Under the pieces are notes generated by a model. The model had not been told where the DNA came from and did no database searches. It saw only the letters and a list, made by a program, of their open reading frames with translations. Source: an uncultured Collinsella sp. (GTDB lineage: Bacteria > Actinomycetota > Coriobacteriia > Coriobacteriales > Coriobacteriaceae). From it: DNA of 26,248 nucleotides. Position numbers and translations under genes: made by a program. The first letter of the stretch is position 1. Each line of letters starts with the position of its first letter. Location of the stretch: positions 1 through 26,248 of the forward strand of contig UQLF01000023.1 of NCBI GenBank assembly GCA_900541875.1, given 5' to 3'. This document shows, one piece after another, positions 8,173 to 14,223 of this stretch.

Positions 8173-8308
8173 TGACTTGTACAATACGCTAATTAGCTAG
8201 TCGTTTGAACAAGTATTTACTAGAGTGTTAGAAAATAATCAGTGAATGGCGATTGTAATTCATTGCTTGACAATTATTGCCTAAACAATCATAAAGAAGA
8301 TTTTACAG
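8173..8308. other. AT-rich gene-free stretch
   Basis: Markedly lower GC than the surroundings and with no gene. It contains TTGACA at 8267-8272 and short inverted repeats (GATTGT and ACAATC near 8251 and 8285). It may be the former promoter region of the deleted permease operon on the minus strand. Confidence 0.35.
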
Positions 8309-8357
8309 AAAAAGCGCCTTCTCAAGCCGATTTGGCATCGATTTGAGAAGGTGCTTT
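8309..8357 (-). terminator. Terminator of the GntR-family gene
   Basis: AAAGCGCCTTCTCAA (8311-8325) pairs with TTGAGAAGGTGCTTT (8343-8357), with one mismatch. On the minus strand the stem is followed by TTTTTC, 35 nt after the stop codon of the regulator. Confidence 0.8.
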
Positions 8358-8391
8358 CGCGTTAAGTGGACGACCCGTGCAAGCCGGTTAC

Positions 8392-9111
8392 CTATCGCTT
8401 GGAATTGACGCGGTAATGGAAGATCTCGGGGTGCGTACGGGCATGTGTCACCTCAAACAAGATGCCATCCGAGGTGTACGACTGGCTCTCCATGACGGCA
8501 ACGCAGTTGTATTTGCCAAGGTCAAGATACCTGCAGTCCTCATCGTTGGCGAGTTCGACACTCACCGTACGACGGCTCGCCATCACTTTGACGCCGCACT
8601 TGTGCTCCAGATAGCTGTAGAGAGAATCCGCCGCGATCTCGGGGGTCAGACCCTTGGCGATCGACGCCAAAAAATAGCCATGGTCCACTTGACGCGCGCT
8701 GCCGTTGAGGCTTCGGACACGCACTACGCGAATCAGCTCCTCACCCACCTTAAAACCCAAGCGACGAGAGAGTTGCTCGGTGCAAATGAGATGTTCAAAG
8801 GACTTAACGTCCGTCGAAGCAACGGCATGGTTGCGCTTTGCAAACTCACCAAACGACTCGACTTCTTCGAGCGTGCCCAGCATGTCGGTTTCGCCCTTGA
8901 GCCAAATAACGCGCACGCCCTTGCCGTGTATGGGCTGCACAAACATCTCATCGGCCAGCATGCTCAAAGCGCGACGGACGGTATTGCGCGTGCAGCCAAA
9001 CTCAGCGGTTAGCTCGGCCTCGGTTGGCAGCATCTCCTGAAACGCATAGGTCCCATCAATGATGCGCGAGCGAATTTCTCGGTAGATTCCTTCATATATC
9101 GCTTTCGGCAT
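8392..9111 (-). CDS. GntR-family regulator with UTRA domain (HutC/TreR-like)
   Basis: A 239-aa transcription factor. The winged helix-turn-helix fills about residues 5-70 (MLPTEAELTAEFGCTRNTVRRALSMLADE is the recognition region), and the remainder fits a UTRA effector-binding domain, including DHGYFLASI and the terminal FEVTHARTHPEIFHYRV strand pattern. The DNA-binding segment (NTVRRALSMLADEMFVQPIHGKG) most resembles trehalose repressors such as TreR, but the ligand cannot be proven here. It sits between a sugar ABC permease scrap and a PTS-like permease scrap, so it may be the orphaned regulator of a lost sugar operon. Upstream inverted repeats at 9141-9236 are candidate operators. Confidence 0.88.
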   Translation of the reverse strand: MPKAIYEGIYREIRSRIIDGTYAFQEMLPTEAELTAEFGCTRNTVRRALSMLADEMFVQPIHGKGVRVIWLKGETDMLGTLEEVESFGEFAKRNHAVASTDVKSFEHLICTEQLSRRLGFKVGEELIRVVRVRSLNGSARQVDHGYFLASIAKGLTPEIAADSLYSYLEHKCGVKVMASRRTVSVELANDEDCRYLDLGKYNCVAVMESQSYTSDGILFEVTHARTHPEIFHYRVNSKR

Positions 9112-9140
9112 TGTTTCACCTCTATTTTTTCATTTCTGGA

Positions 9141-9236
9141 TAGGCACGATAACATTTCTCAAAGTTGTTCAAACCGATTATCGGTAAAGCGACAGCATTT
9201 AACCGTTGACGGCTTCTGTCGTGCCTAAATCGGTTT
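9141..9236. promoter_or_regulatory. Cluster of inverted repeats upstream of the GntR-family gene
   Basis: Three symmetries overlap here: ACCGAT-T-ATCGGT (9173-9185, perfect), AAACCGATT (9171-9179) with AATCGGTTT (9228-9236), and TAGGCACGA (9141-9149) with TCGTGCCTA (9219-9227). The region covers the likely promoter of the minus-strand regulator and the start of the decayed plus-strand permease, so operator function for the GntR protein is plausible. Confidence 0.45.
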
Positions 9237-9237
9237 C

Positions 9238-9535
9238 GTTCAAAACTGCTGGCACGACCATCGTCCCCTCGACGAGCTTGCGCCCTGGGCCGGTTTCACC
9301 GCCACAGGCTGGATCAAGCTCTTTAGCTTTCTTGCTATCGCCGTGGCCATGAACTTCTTGGGCGTCGTCGGCATCTTCTCGTGCGGCTTTATGGAAATGG
9401 CCGCCTTCAACTTTATCCCACTCATGCAGACTCATGCCGGCTCCTACCTTTTGGCGCTCGGAATCGGACTCATCTTTAGCGCCATCTTCTTTCTGAGCTT
9501 TCGAGGTCTTAGCCTGCCCTTTGACCTTAACCCCC
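9238..9535 (+). pseudogene. C-terminal remnant of a PTS EIIC-like permease, frameshifted
   Basis: The plus frame through 9343 encodes strongly hydrophobic helices (KLFSFLAIAVAMNFLGVVGIF, then a helix ending LALGIGLIFSAIFFLSFRGL) and then LPFDLN. This resembles the last helix and the FDLKTPGRED-type exit of glucose/N-acetylglucosamine-type PTS EIIC domains. The frame breaks in the C5 run at 9532-9536: dropping one C restores FDLNPGTED and joins the next open frame. No start codon with a ribosome-binding site and no N-terminal part remain. The family call is tentative; a membrane-protein remnant is secure. Confidence 0.5.
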
Positions 9536-9536
9536 G

Positions 9537-9900
9537 GGACCGAGGACCATATTGCCAGCAACACGGCGCTCTCGCGCCTGACGGGAGACGACGTCGCCAA
9601 AAAGCATGGCGATATCTGCTTCTCCGACATCGACGGTACACTCGCCTGGCAAGATCCCAAACTTGTCCAAGAGCTCCACGAGGGAGAGCAAGACCTTTCC
9701 CCCTATCCCAACGAGACGGTTGCACAGGCAATTCGCACGTTTGTCGCCAACGGCAACAAAGCCTTTATCTGCACGGGGCGCACCCGCCGCTGCATCCATC
9801 CCAAGCTGCTCGAGCTGCCGTGGGCTGGCGTCGTGTGCCTCGCGGGCGGTTACGCCGATCTCGAGGTCACTGAAGTCTCGCCTCGCAAGTGCACCAAACG
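9537..9900 (+). pseudogene. Truncated HAD-superfamily (Cof-like) phosphatase fragment
   Basis: In the frame following the C5 run the plus strand encodes ICFSDIDGTLAW, the HAD motif I (DxDGT), then FICTGRT (motif II Thr) and GVVCLAGGYADLEV, as in Cof-type hydrolases. The cap domain and motifs III/IV are missing; the frame runs on without similarity and overlaps the following gene in another frame. About 100 of the usual 260 residues are left. It is joined in frame to the PTS-like tail upstream, presumably by a deletion. Confidence 0.6.
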
Positions 9901-9980
9901 GGCCGGAATCAGGGCCGTACTTGACGCCCCAATGTGGCAATATGTTGTCTGCATAATGCAACGATGCGACCTAAGAAAGA

Positions 9981-11006
9981 ATGCGAGAGCCTGTGTCCAG
10001 TCCGTTTACCAGCTTTTTAGCCCAGCATTTTGCCCAGATTAACGACTATCTGGCCACGTTCTTTGACGGACAGGCGACCTCTGCCGATATCGAGCGCTAC
10101 CTGTATACCCCACTCTCGGCATTTACGGCCAATGCCGGCAAGCGTCACCGCCCGCTCATCTGCATGCTCGCCGCCACCGCGGTAGGTGGCAGCTTTGAGA
10201 GCGCCCGCAGCGCCGCGGCGGCCATCGAGCATTTCCAGTCGGGTGCGCTCATCCACGACGACATCGCCGATAACGGGCAGCTGCGACGCGGCAAGCCCTG
10301 CATGCACCTCACCGAGGGCACGGGGCTTGCCATCAACTGCGGCGACCTCGCGCTCACCATGGTCACCAAGACGGTTCTCGACGATCCCACGATTGAGCCC
10401 AGCGTAAAGCTGCGCGTACTCCACGAGCTTACCGAGATGATCGTCCGCACCATCGAGGGCCAGGCGCTCGACTTGGGCTGGGTCCGTGACGCACGCTTCG
10501 ACATCTCGGTCGACGATTATCTGGACATGGCAACGCACAAGACCGCGTACTACAGCGGAGCCACGCCGCTTGCCACCGGAGCCATCATTGGCGGAGGCAG
10601 CGAGGAGCAAATTGAGGCGCTGCGCGCCTTTGGCCTGCACACCGGCCTTGCCTTCCAAATTCAAGACGACCTGCTCAACCTTGTTGGCACCAAGGAGGCC
10701 GCCAACAAGGACTTCCGCACCGACATCACCGAGGGTAAGCGCACGCTCGTTGCCGTGCACGCCCTGTCTGATGAGCGCTATCACGACGAGATTGAAGCGA
10801 TCCTCTCCTCGGGCACCGAGGACCCCGCGCAGCTCGCGCGCGCCGTGGAAATCTTCCAGGAGATCGGCTCTATCGATTACGCCCACGCCTACGCGCTGGA
10901 CCTGACCGCCAAAGCCAAGGCCGCCATCGAGGACGTTTCGCTCGACCCGTATGCACGCGAACTGTTCCTCTCCATGGCAGATTTCTTTGTGGAGCGGCTC
11001 AACTAG
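9981..11006 (+). CDS. Polyprenyl (isoprenyl) diphosphate synthase
   Basis: A 341-aa all-helical trans-prenyltransferase that condenses allylic diphosphates with isopentenyl diphosphate, here presumably to make geranylgeranyl or longer chains for quinone or lipid-carrier pathways. GKRHRPL (53-59) precedes the first Asp-rich motif DDIAD (93-97), followed by the Arg pair 102-103. The KT motif is in MATHKTAYYSGA, and the second Asp-rich motif reads FQIQDDLLNLVG, with Asn 233 where Asp is usual. Length fits the family (300-350). The ATG lacks a strong ribosome-binding site; GTG at 9993 is an alternative. It follows pseudogene debris and is not in an obvious operon. Confidence 0.93.
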   Translation: MREPVSSPFTSFLAQHFAQINDYLATFFDGQATSADIERYLYTPLSAFTANAGKRHRPLICMLAATAVGGSFESARSAAAAIEHFQSGALIHDDIADNGQLRRGKPCMHLTEGTGLAINCGDLALTMVTKTVLDDPTIEPSVKLRVLHELTEMIVRTIEGQALDLGWVRDARFDISVDDYLDMATHKTAYYSGATPLATGAIIGGGSEEQIEALRAFGLHTGLAFQIQDDLLNLVGTKEAANKDFRTDITEGKRTLVAVHALSDERYHDEIEAILSSGTEDPAQLARAVEIFQEIGSIDYAHAYALDLTAKAKAAIEDVSLDPYARELFLSMADFFVERLN

Positions 11007-11049
11007 CGAGGGGGTGCAAAACCTGTCGGCAGCGCATTTGGGTACAAGT

Positions 11050-11058
11050 TGCTACACT
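11050..11058 (+). promoter_or_regulatory. Possible extended -10 promoter for the PG-binding protein
   Basis: TGC followed by TACACT forms an extended -10 element 88 bp upstream of the start codon; no good -35 is seen. The leader also has an 8-bp inverted repeat, CCTGTCGG (11022-11029) with CCGACAGG (11097-11104). Confidence 0.35.
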
Positions 11059-11145
11059 GTTGAATGTATGTTTATGCATCCCTTTGCGTCGTCTATCCGA
11101 CAGGCGCTCAAATAATACGAATGATACGCCGAAAGGGGTTCGTTC

Positions 11146-12051
11146 ATGGAACCTATTACAACGGGCATGCAGGGAGCAGCCGTCGAGGACGTGCAGTCTC
11201 GTCTCCTGCAGCTCGGCTACACGATTGATGCCACCGAGGTCGCCGACAAGCACTTTGGTGCTACCACCGAGCAGGCTGTTGGCACCTTTAGGCTCGATAG
11301 CGGCCTTGCCGCTGGCTGCGCCGTCGATATCCCCTGCTGGAGCGCCCTGGTCGACGCCTCGTATAAACTGGGCGACCGCACGCTCTATCTGCGCATGCCC
11401 AATTTCCATGGCGCCGACGTGCAGGCTCTGCAGAGGGCACTCAACGTTTTGGGCTTTGCCTGCGGCGAGGACGATGGCTACTTTGGCCCTCACACCGAGG
11501 CGGCCCTTCAGCAGTTCCAGGAAAATGTCGGTCTGTTTGCCGACGGAATGGCGTTCCAGGATACCTACGCCTATATCAACCGCCTGCACCACGTGTGGGA
11601 GGGTAAACCTTCGGTGACCGAGGCCGAATCGCGCATCGGCTTTGCCCGCGCGGCCAACGTGCTCGAGCGTTTCCAGATTGCCGTCATTGGCGAGGACCCC
11701 ATCGCGCGCAGCGTAGCATCGCGCATGTGGAACATCGCCACGGCGACGACCGACAGCAGCGGTATGATGCTTTGCGACTCCGAGATTCCGACCGATGTCG
11801 ACCTGGTGCTCGAGATCGCAAGCGATGAGCTACCCGCCGACACTGCTCCTCGCGCCACGATTGCCCTCGCCGAGTGCCACAACCTGGCCCAGCGCATCCG
11901 CACCGCCAATGTCGCCGCGCAGCAAAAGCCGGCACGCATCCGTATTGAGCTCACCGGCATGACGCGCTACAACGGCACCTTCACTGCCAGCGACGCCCAG
12001 ACGCTCGCGGTACGTCTGCTCGATGGCGTTTGCGATGCCCTCGCAGATTAG
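11146..12051 (+). CDS. Protein with two peptidoglycan-binding (PG_binding_1) repeats and an unrecognised C-terminal domain
   Basis: A 301-aa protein. Two PG_binding_1-like repeats are visible: about residues 6-72 (MQGAAVEDVQSRLLQLGY through TEQAVGTFR) and 85-145 (GADVQALQRALNVLGF, DGYFGPHTEAALQQFQ). This tandem layout is that of actinobacterial CwlM-type proteins, where an amidase_3 domain follows. Here the C-terminal 150 residues (EAESRIGFARAANVLERFQIAVIG onward) show no zinc-ligand pattern that I can see, although the length would fit a degenerate amidase fold. There is no signal peptide or membrane segment, so a cytoplasmic regulatory role like that of CwlM is possible. The ATG has GAAAGGGG 8 nt upstream. 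The gene ends 37 bp before tRNA-Gln. Confidence 0.8.
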   Translation: MEPITTGMQGAAVEDVQSRLLQLGYTIDATEVADKHFGATTEQAVGTFRLDSGLAAGCAVDIPCWSALVDASYKLGDRTLYLRMPNFHGADVQALQRALNVLGFACGEDDGYFGPHTEAALQQFQENVGLFADGMAFQDTYAYINRLHHVWEGKPSVTEAESRIGFARAANVLERFQIAVIGEDPIARSVASRMWNIATATTDSSGMMLCDSEIPTDVDLVLEIASDELPADTAPRATIALAECHNLAQRIRTANVAAQQKPARIRIELTGMTRYNGTFTASDAQTLAVRLLDGVCDALAD

Positions 12052-12088
12052 GTAAACTAGACGAGTTGCTTTTGGCAACATCATACAT

Positions 12089-12160
12089 TGGGACGTAGTT
12101 CAACGGTAGAACTCCGGTTTTTGGTGCCGGCTGTTGGGGGTTCGAATCCCTCCGTCCCAG
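12089..12160 (+). tRNA. tRNA-Gln (anticodon UUG)
   Basis: A full cloverleaf can be drawn: acceptor TGGGACG (12089-12095) with CGTCCCA (12153-12159), D stem GTTC/GAAC, anticodon stem CCGGT/GCCGG around TTTTGGT with anticodon TTG, and T arm GGGGG-TTCGAAT-CCCTC. The discriminator is G, as expected for Gln. The 3' CCA is not encoded. Confidence 0.96.
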
Positions 12161-12173
12161 CCCCAAATAACAT

Positions 12174-12214
12174 AGCGCTCCAGGCTCTTATGAACCCGGA
12201 GCGCTCTTTCGTTG
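12174..12214 (+). terminator. Terminator after tRNA-Gln
   Basis: AGCGCTCC (12174-12181) pairs with GGAGCGCT (12198-12205) across a 16-nt loop, followed by CTTTCGTT. The T-run is weak. Confidence 0.65.
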
Positions 12215-12219
12215 GCATG

Positions 12220-12351
12220 CGGAGGGATTCGAACCCGCAAGGGTGCGGAGCTGAGGAAACGCGAAGCGTTTTCCAGCGCAACACGCAAGGAGCGAAGCGA
12301 CGCAGCGGGGCGCGGCCGCCGAAAAGGCGGCCGCGGAATCCCTCCGTCCCA
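12220..12351. repeat. tRNA-derived repeat with inverted and direct T-arm copies
   Basis: Two copies of the tRNA-Gln T arm lie just beyond the gene. Positions 12220-12236 are a 17-nt inverted copy of 12138-12154 (the GGGTTCGAATCCCTCCG segment). Positions 12336-12351 are a 16-nt direct copy of 12144-12159 (GAATCCCTCCGTCCCA, the tRNA 3' end). Between them are GC-rich hairpins, for example CGGCCGCC-GAAAA-GGCGGCCG near 12313-12333. No cloverleaf can be drawn on the minus strand, so this is not a second tRNA. It resembles an att-like duplication or a tRNA-derived dispersed repeat. Confidence 0.6.
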
Positions 12352-12392
12352 TATCAGCCATAAGCTCCCCGCATCTCGACTTTCCAGCCAAA

Positions 12393-12450
12393 CCGGCACT
12401 TAGGGACGTTCCTAAACTGCCGACACTAAAGGAACGTCCCTAAGTGCCGG
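12393..12450. repeat. REP-like palindrome with perfect 21-bp arms
   Basis: Arms 12393-12413 and 12430-12450 are exact reverse complements (CCGGCACTTAGGGACGTTCCT on the left, 21 bp) around a 16-nt loop. No T-run follows. The ACTTAGGGACGTTCCT block resembles REP sequences linked to Y1 transposases. It is not the same family as the palindrome at 4066. Confidence 0.65.
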
Positions 12451-12452
12451 CC

Positions 12453-12492
12453 ATCAGCATCGTGCCGTGCGTCTCCGTCGGGCCGGGCATCA
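12453..12492. repeat. Possible solo arm related to element copy B
   Basis: This segment aligns with the left flank and arm of copy B (about 14077-14114). GTGCCGTG, CGGGCCGG and CAT are shared in the same order and spacing, allowing a 1-nt insertion, and the intervening bases are partly conserved. Like the copies themselves it begins just past the stop codon of a minus-strand gene (3 nt after the ATPase stop). No core is present. Confidence 0.35.
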
Positions 12493-12494
12493 CA

Positions 12495-13865
12495 TTACAG
12501 ACCAAGCGACCATTTCCATGCGGGAATGACCTCGATGACGCCATGCTCCGTTTCAATCTGGGTCGCCTCGCGCAGCGTGATAATATTGGCATCCTTGATA
12601 CCGGTTTTTGCCATAGCAACCTCAAGGGAACCGACTTCACGCCTGCGCGTCTTCTCTGCCACCATATCGACTGTCACCTGGTAGAGCGCGTATGGCTCTG
12701 ATGCCAAAGCGTCGCCGACCAAGAAATCGACTTTTTCTCGCGCTTGCGTTGGAGCCGTAAACGAAGTCACCGTTTCCGACCGGCCGTTTGCCGTGCGGCG
12801 CATGAGCTCAGCATAAATCGCTGTCTCCAAACGCTTTCCTATATCCTGTTGATTGGCGCGCGATGTTGCATATGCCATTCCCTGATCGACGGCATAGACT
12901 TTATCCGTCGTCGTTGTCTTAGGAGCCAATGAAGTTGAATACTCCGGAAGCAATCCAATGAGATGAGCCTGCTGAAACAAGCGAACGAGCTCGTTGATTT
13001 TTTCCCATGACGCTCGATATCCAACAGACTTTAAGGCATCCAATAAACTGTTGACCGAAAGGTCGCAACCCGTGTTTCGAAGGCAGAAGAGCCCTACTTG
13101 GTTGGCAAGAGCGATATCCGTGCGCCCGCTCCGCTCGAGAATATCTCGTGCAACTACATCTCGCAAATAGGCTTGAAGCATCTGAATACGCGAACCGGCA
13201 TTAAGCTCCTGAACCCCAGGAAAGCCACCCTCTATGAGATAACGGTCGTATGCCGAATCCAGATCAGTTCGCTGCCGCGGAGAAACAACTGGAACCCCAG
13301 CACCGGCAGATATATCCGGTGTTTCAATGCGATGAAACGCACAATACTCGCGAAATGAAAGCGGATGCATAGCGTGCTCTTGCGAGCGACCGCGAAACTG
13401 CGTCGCTATTTCATCGGCAGATAATTTTGAAGACGACCCGGTAATAACAAGCGTTACGCTCTCGTGCTCTGCCAAACGCTGACAAACGCCCTGCCAGCCA
13501 TCGGCCTCCTGCACCTCATCCAGAAAGAGATAACAACCTTTCTTTCGCGCCGAGGGAACCTGCCGCCAATACTCTTCTAAAATATCGCTCATGAGCGTGT
13601 CCGGCGCCGGTCGAAGACGGTCATCAGCAAAATTGAAATAGAAGATACGCTCGGCATCGACACCGCGATCGATAAGGCGACGAATCCATTGAAACGCATA
13701 GAACGTTTTGCCGCAGCGCCTGATACCCGTGATGATATGAACAAGATTGAACGGCTTTGGATCGGGAAGATTTCCGATGACATCATCGCGATGAATGACA
13801 TGAGGAATCTCAAAGGTACGAGCCTCAGCAACAATCTCCGCAATACTCAAAGCAGTAGGGGCCAT
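12495..13865 (-). CDS. AAA-family ATPase with DUF4143 C-terminal domain
   Basis: A 456-aa P-loop ATPase. Walker A is GIRRCGKT (47-54), Walker B is CYLFLDEVQE (111-120), and the sensor-like ITGSSSKLSADE follows, then RGRSQEHAMHPLSFREYCAF, typical of AAA_14/DUF4143 proteins. The C-terminal half carries the DUF4143 pattern, including a restriction-endonuclease-like FLVGDALASEPYALYQVTVDM strand. The role of this large accessory family is unknown; it is often mobile and multi-copy. The chosen ATG (13865) follows AAAGGAG at a 6-nt gap; a TTG-started extension to 13928 would run through the palindromic operators and is rejected. Base composition is less GC-rich than its neighbours, suggesting acquisition. 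Twin palindromes lie upstream. Confidence 0.85.
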   Translation of the reverse strand: MAPTALSIAEIVAEARTFEIPHVIHRDDVIGNLPDPKPFNLVHIITGIRRCGKTFYAFQWIRRLIDRGVDAERIFYFNFADDRLRPAPDTLMSDILEEYWRQVPSARKKGCYLFLDEVQEADGWQGVCQRLAEHESVTLVITGSSSKLSADEIATQFRGRSQEHAMHPLSFREYCAFHRIETPDISAGAGVPVVSPRQRTDLDSAYDRYLIEGGFPGVQELNAGSRIQMLQAYLRDVVARDILERSGRTDIALANQVGLFCLRNTGCDLSVNSLLDALKSVGYRASWEKINELVRLFQQAHLIGLLPEYSTSLAPKTTTTDKVYAVDQGMAYATSRANQQDIGKRLETAIYAELMRRTANGRSETVTSFTAPTQAREKVDFLVGDALASEPYALYQVTVDMVAEKTRRREVGSLEVAMAKTGIKDANIITLREATQIETEHGVIEVIPAWKWSLGL

Positions 13866-13895
13866 CATATACTCCTTTCGGTAGCTTGAGTATAT

Positions 13896-13953
13896 AACTT
13901 CTCGTCCTGTACGAGAAGTTATAGCCAAAACTTCTCCTGCAGGACGAGAAGTT
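13896..13953. promoter_or_regulatory. Twin 25-bp palindromic operators upstream of the ATPase gene
   Basis: Two 25-bp palindromes lie side by side, separated by 8 bp: 13896-13920 (arms AACTTCTCGT/ACGAGAAGTT, 5-nt centre) and 13929-13953 (arms AACTTCTC/GAGAAGTT, 9-nt centre). Centre-to-centre distance is 33 bp, close to three helical turns. They start 31 bp upstream of the ATPase start codon, and TATAAC on the minus strand overlaps the junction. This is the layout of a cooperative repressor or autoregulator site. Confidence 0.65.
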
Positions 13954-13957
13954 GAAG

Positions 13958-13986
13958 CAGATTTTCAGGCATGTCCCAAAAATCTA
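13958..13986. repeat. Short hairpin repeat, copy 2
   Basis: AGATTTT (13959-13965) and AAAATCT (13979-13985) enclose a loop with AGGCATGTCCCA. Same family as 7929-7959. Confidence 0.5.
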
Positions 13987-13998
13987 CCTCCAAAAGAC

Positions 13999-14032
13999 AG
14001 GCGCCCCAAGCCCATTAGGACCAAGAGCGCCT
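13999..14032 (-). terminator. Weak terminator-like hairpin downstream of element B
   Basis: AGGCGC (13999-14004) pairs with GCGCCT (14027-14032) across a long loop. On the minus strand it is followed by GTCTTTTGG. It could end the transcript of the Toprim-like gene after copy B; the stem is short. Confidence 0.35.
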
Positions 14033-14088
14033 TACATCTAGAAATCATCAGCCCAGTTCCGAAAAGCGGGCCGTCATCAACAAGGTGC

Positions 14089-14220
14089 CGTGTGGCCCCG
14101 ACGGGCCGGCATTAAGTTTGTCGCGAGTTCCGCACGCAAAGAAGGCCACTTAATGTGGCCTTCGTCTTGCGCAGGACTGTAGAGCAGCAAACTTAATGCC
14201 CGGCCCGTCGGGGCCACACG
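14089..14220 (+). repeat. Nested hairpin element, copy B
   Basis: Outer arms 14089-14120 and 14188-14220 are complementary over 32 bp with a single bulged base. The 67-nt core (14121-14187) is identical to that of copy D apart from lacking its first and last base. The central stem is GAAGGCCAC with GTGGCCTTC around TTAAT. Each outer arm also has its own small palindrome (GGCCC-CGAC-GGGCC). The right arm ends 3 nt past the stop codon of the minus-strand Toprim-like gene. Confidence 0.92.
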
Positions 14221-14223
14221 TCC

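Noticed and set aside
12211..12360. A second, minus-strand tRNA gene
   Set aside because: A T-arm-like sequence is present but no acceptor, D or anticodon stems can be drawn around it.
12088..12363. Small ORFs through tRNA-Gln and the T-arm repeat
   Set aside because: These are the familiar false ORFs made by translating tRNA sequence (RSSTVELR...GGSNPS); they have no ribosome-binding site.
13866..13928. A TTG-started extension of the DUF4143 ATPase
   Set aside because: It would be encoded by the palindromic operator region; AAAGGAG points to the ATG at 13865.
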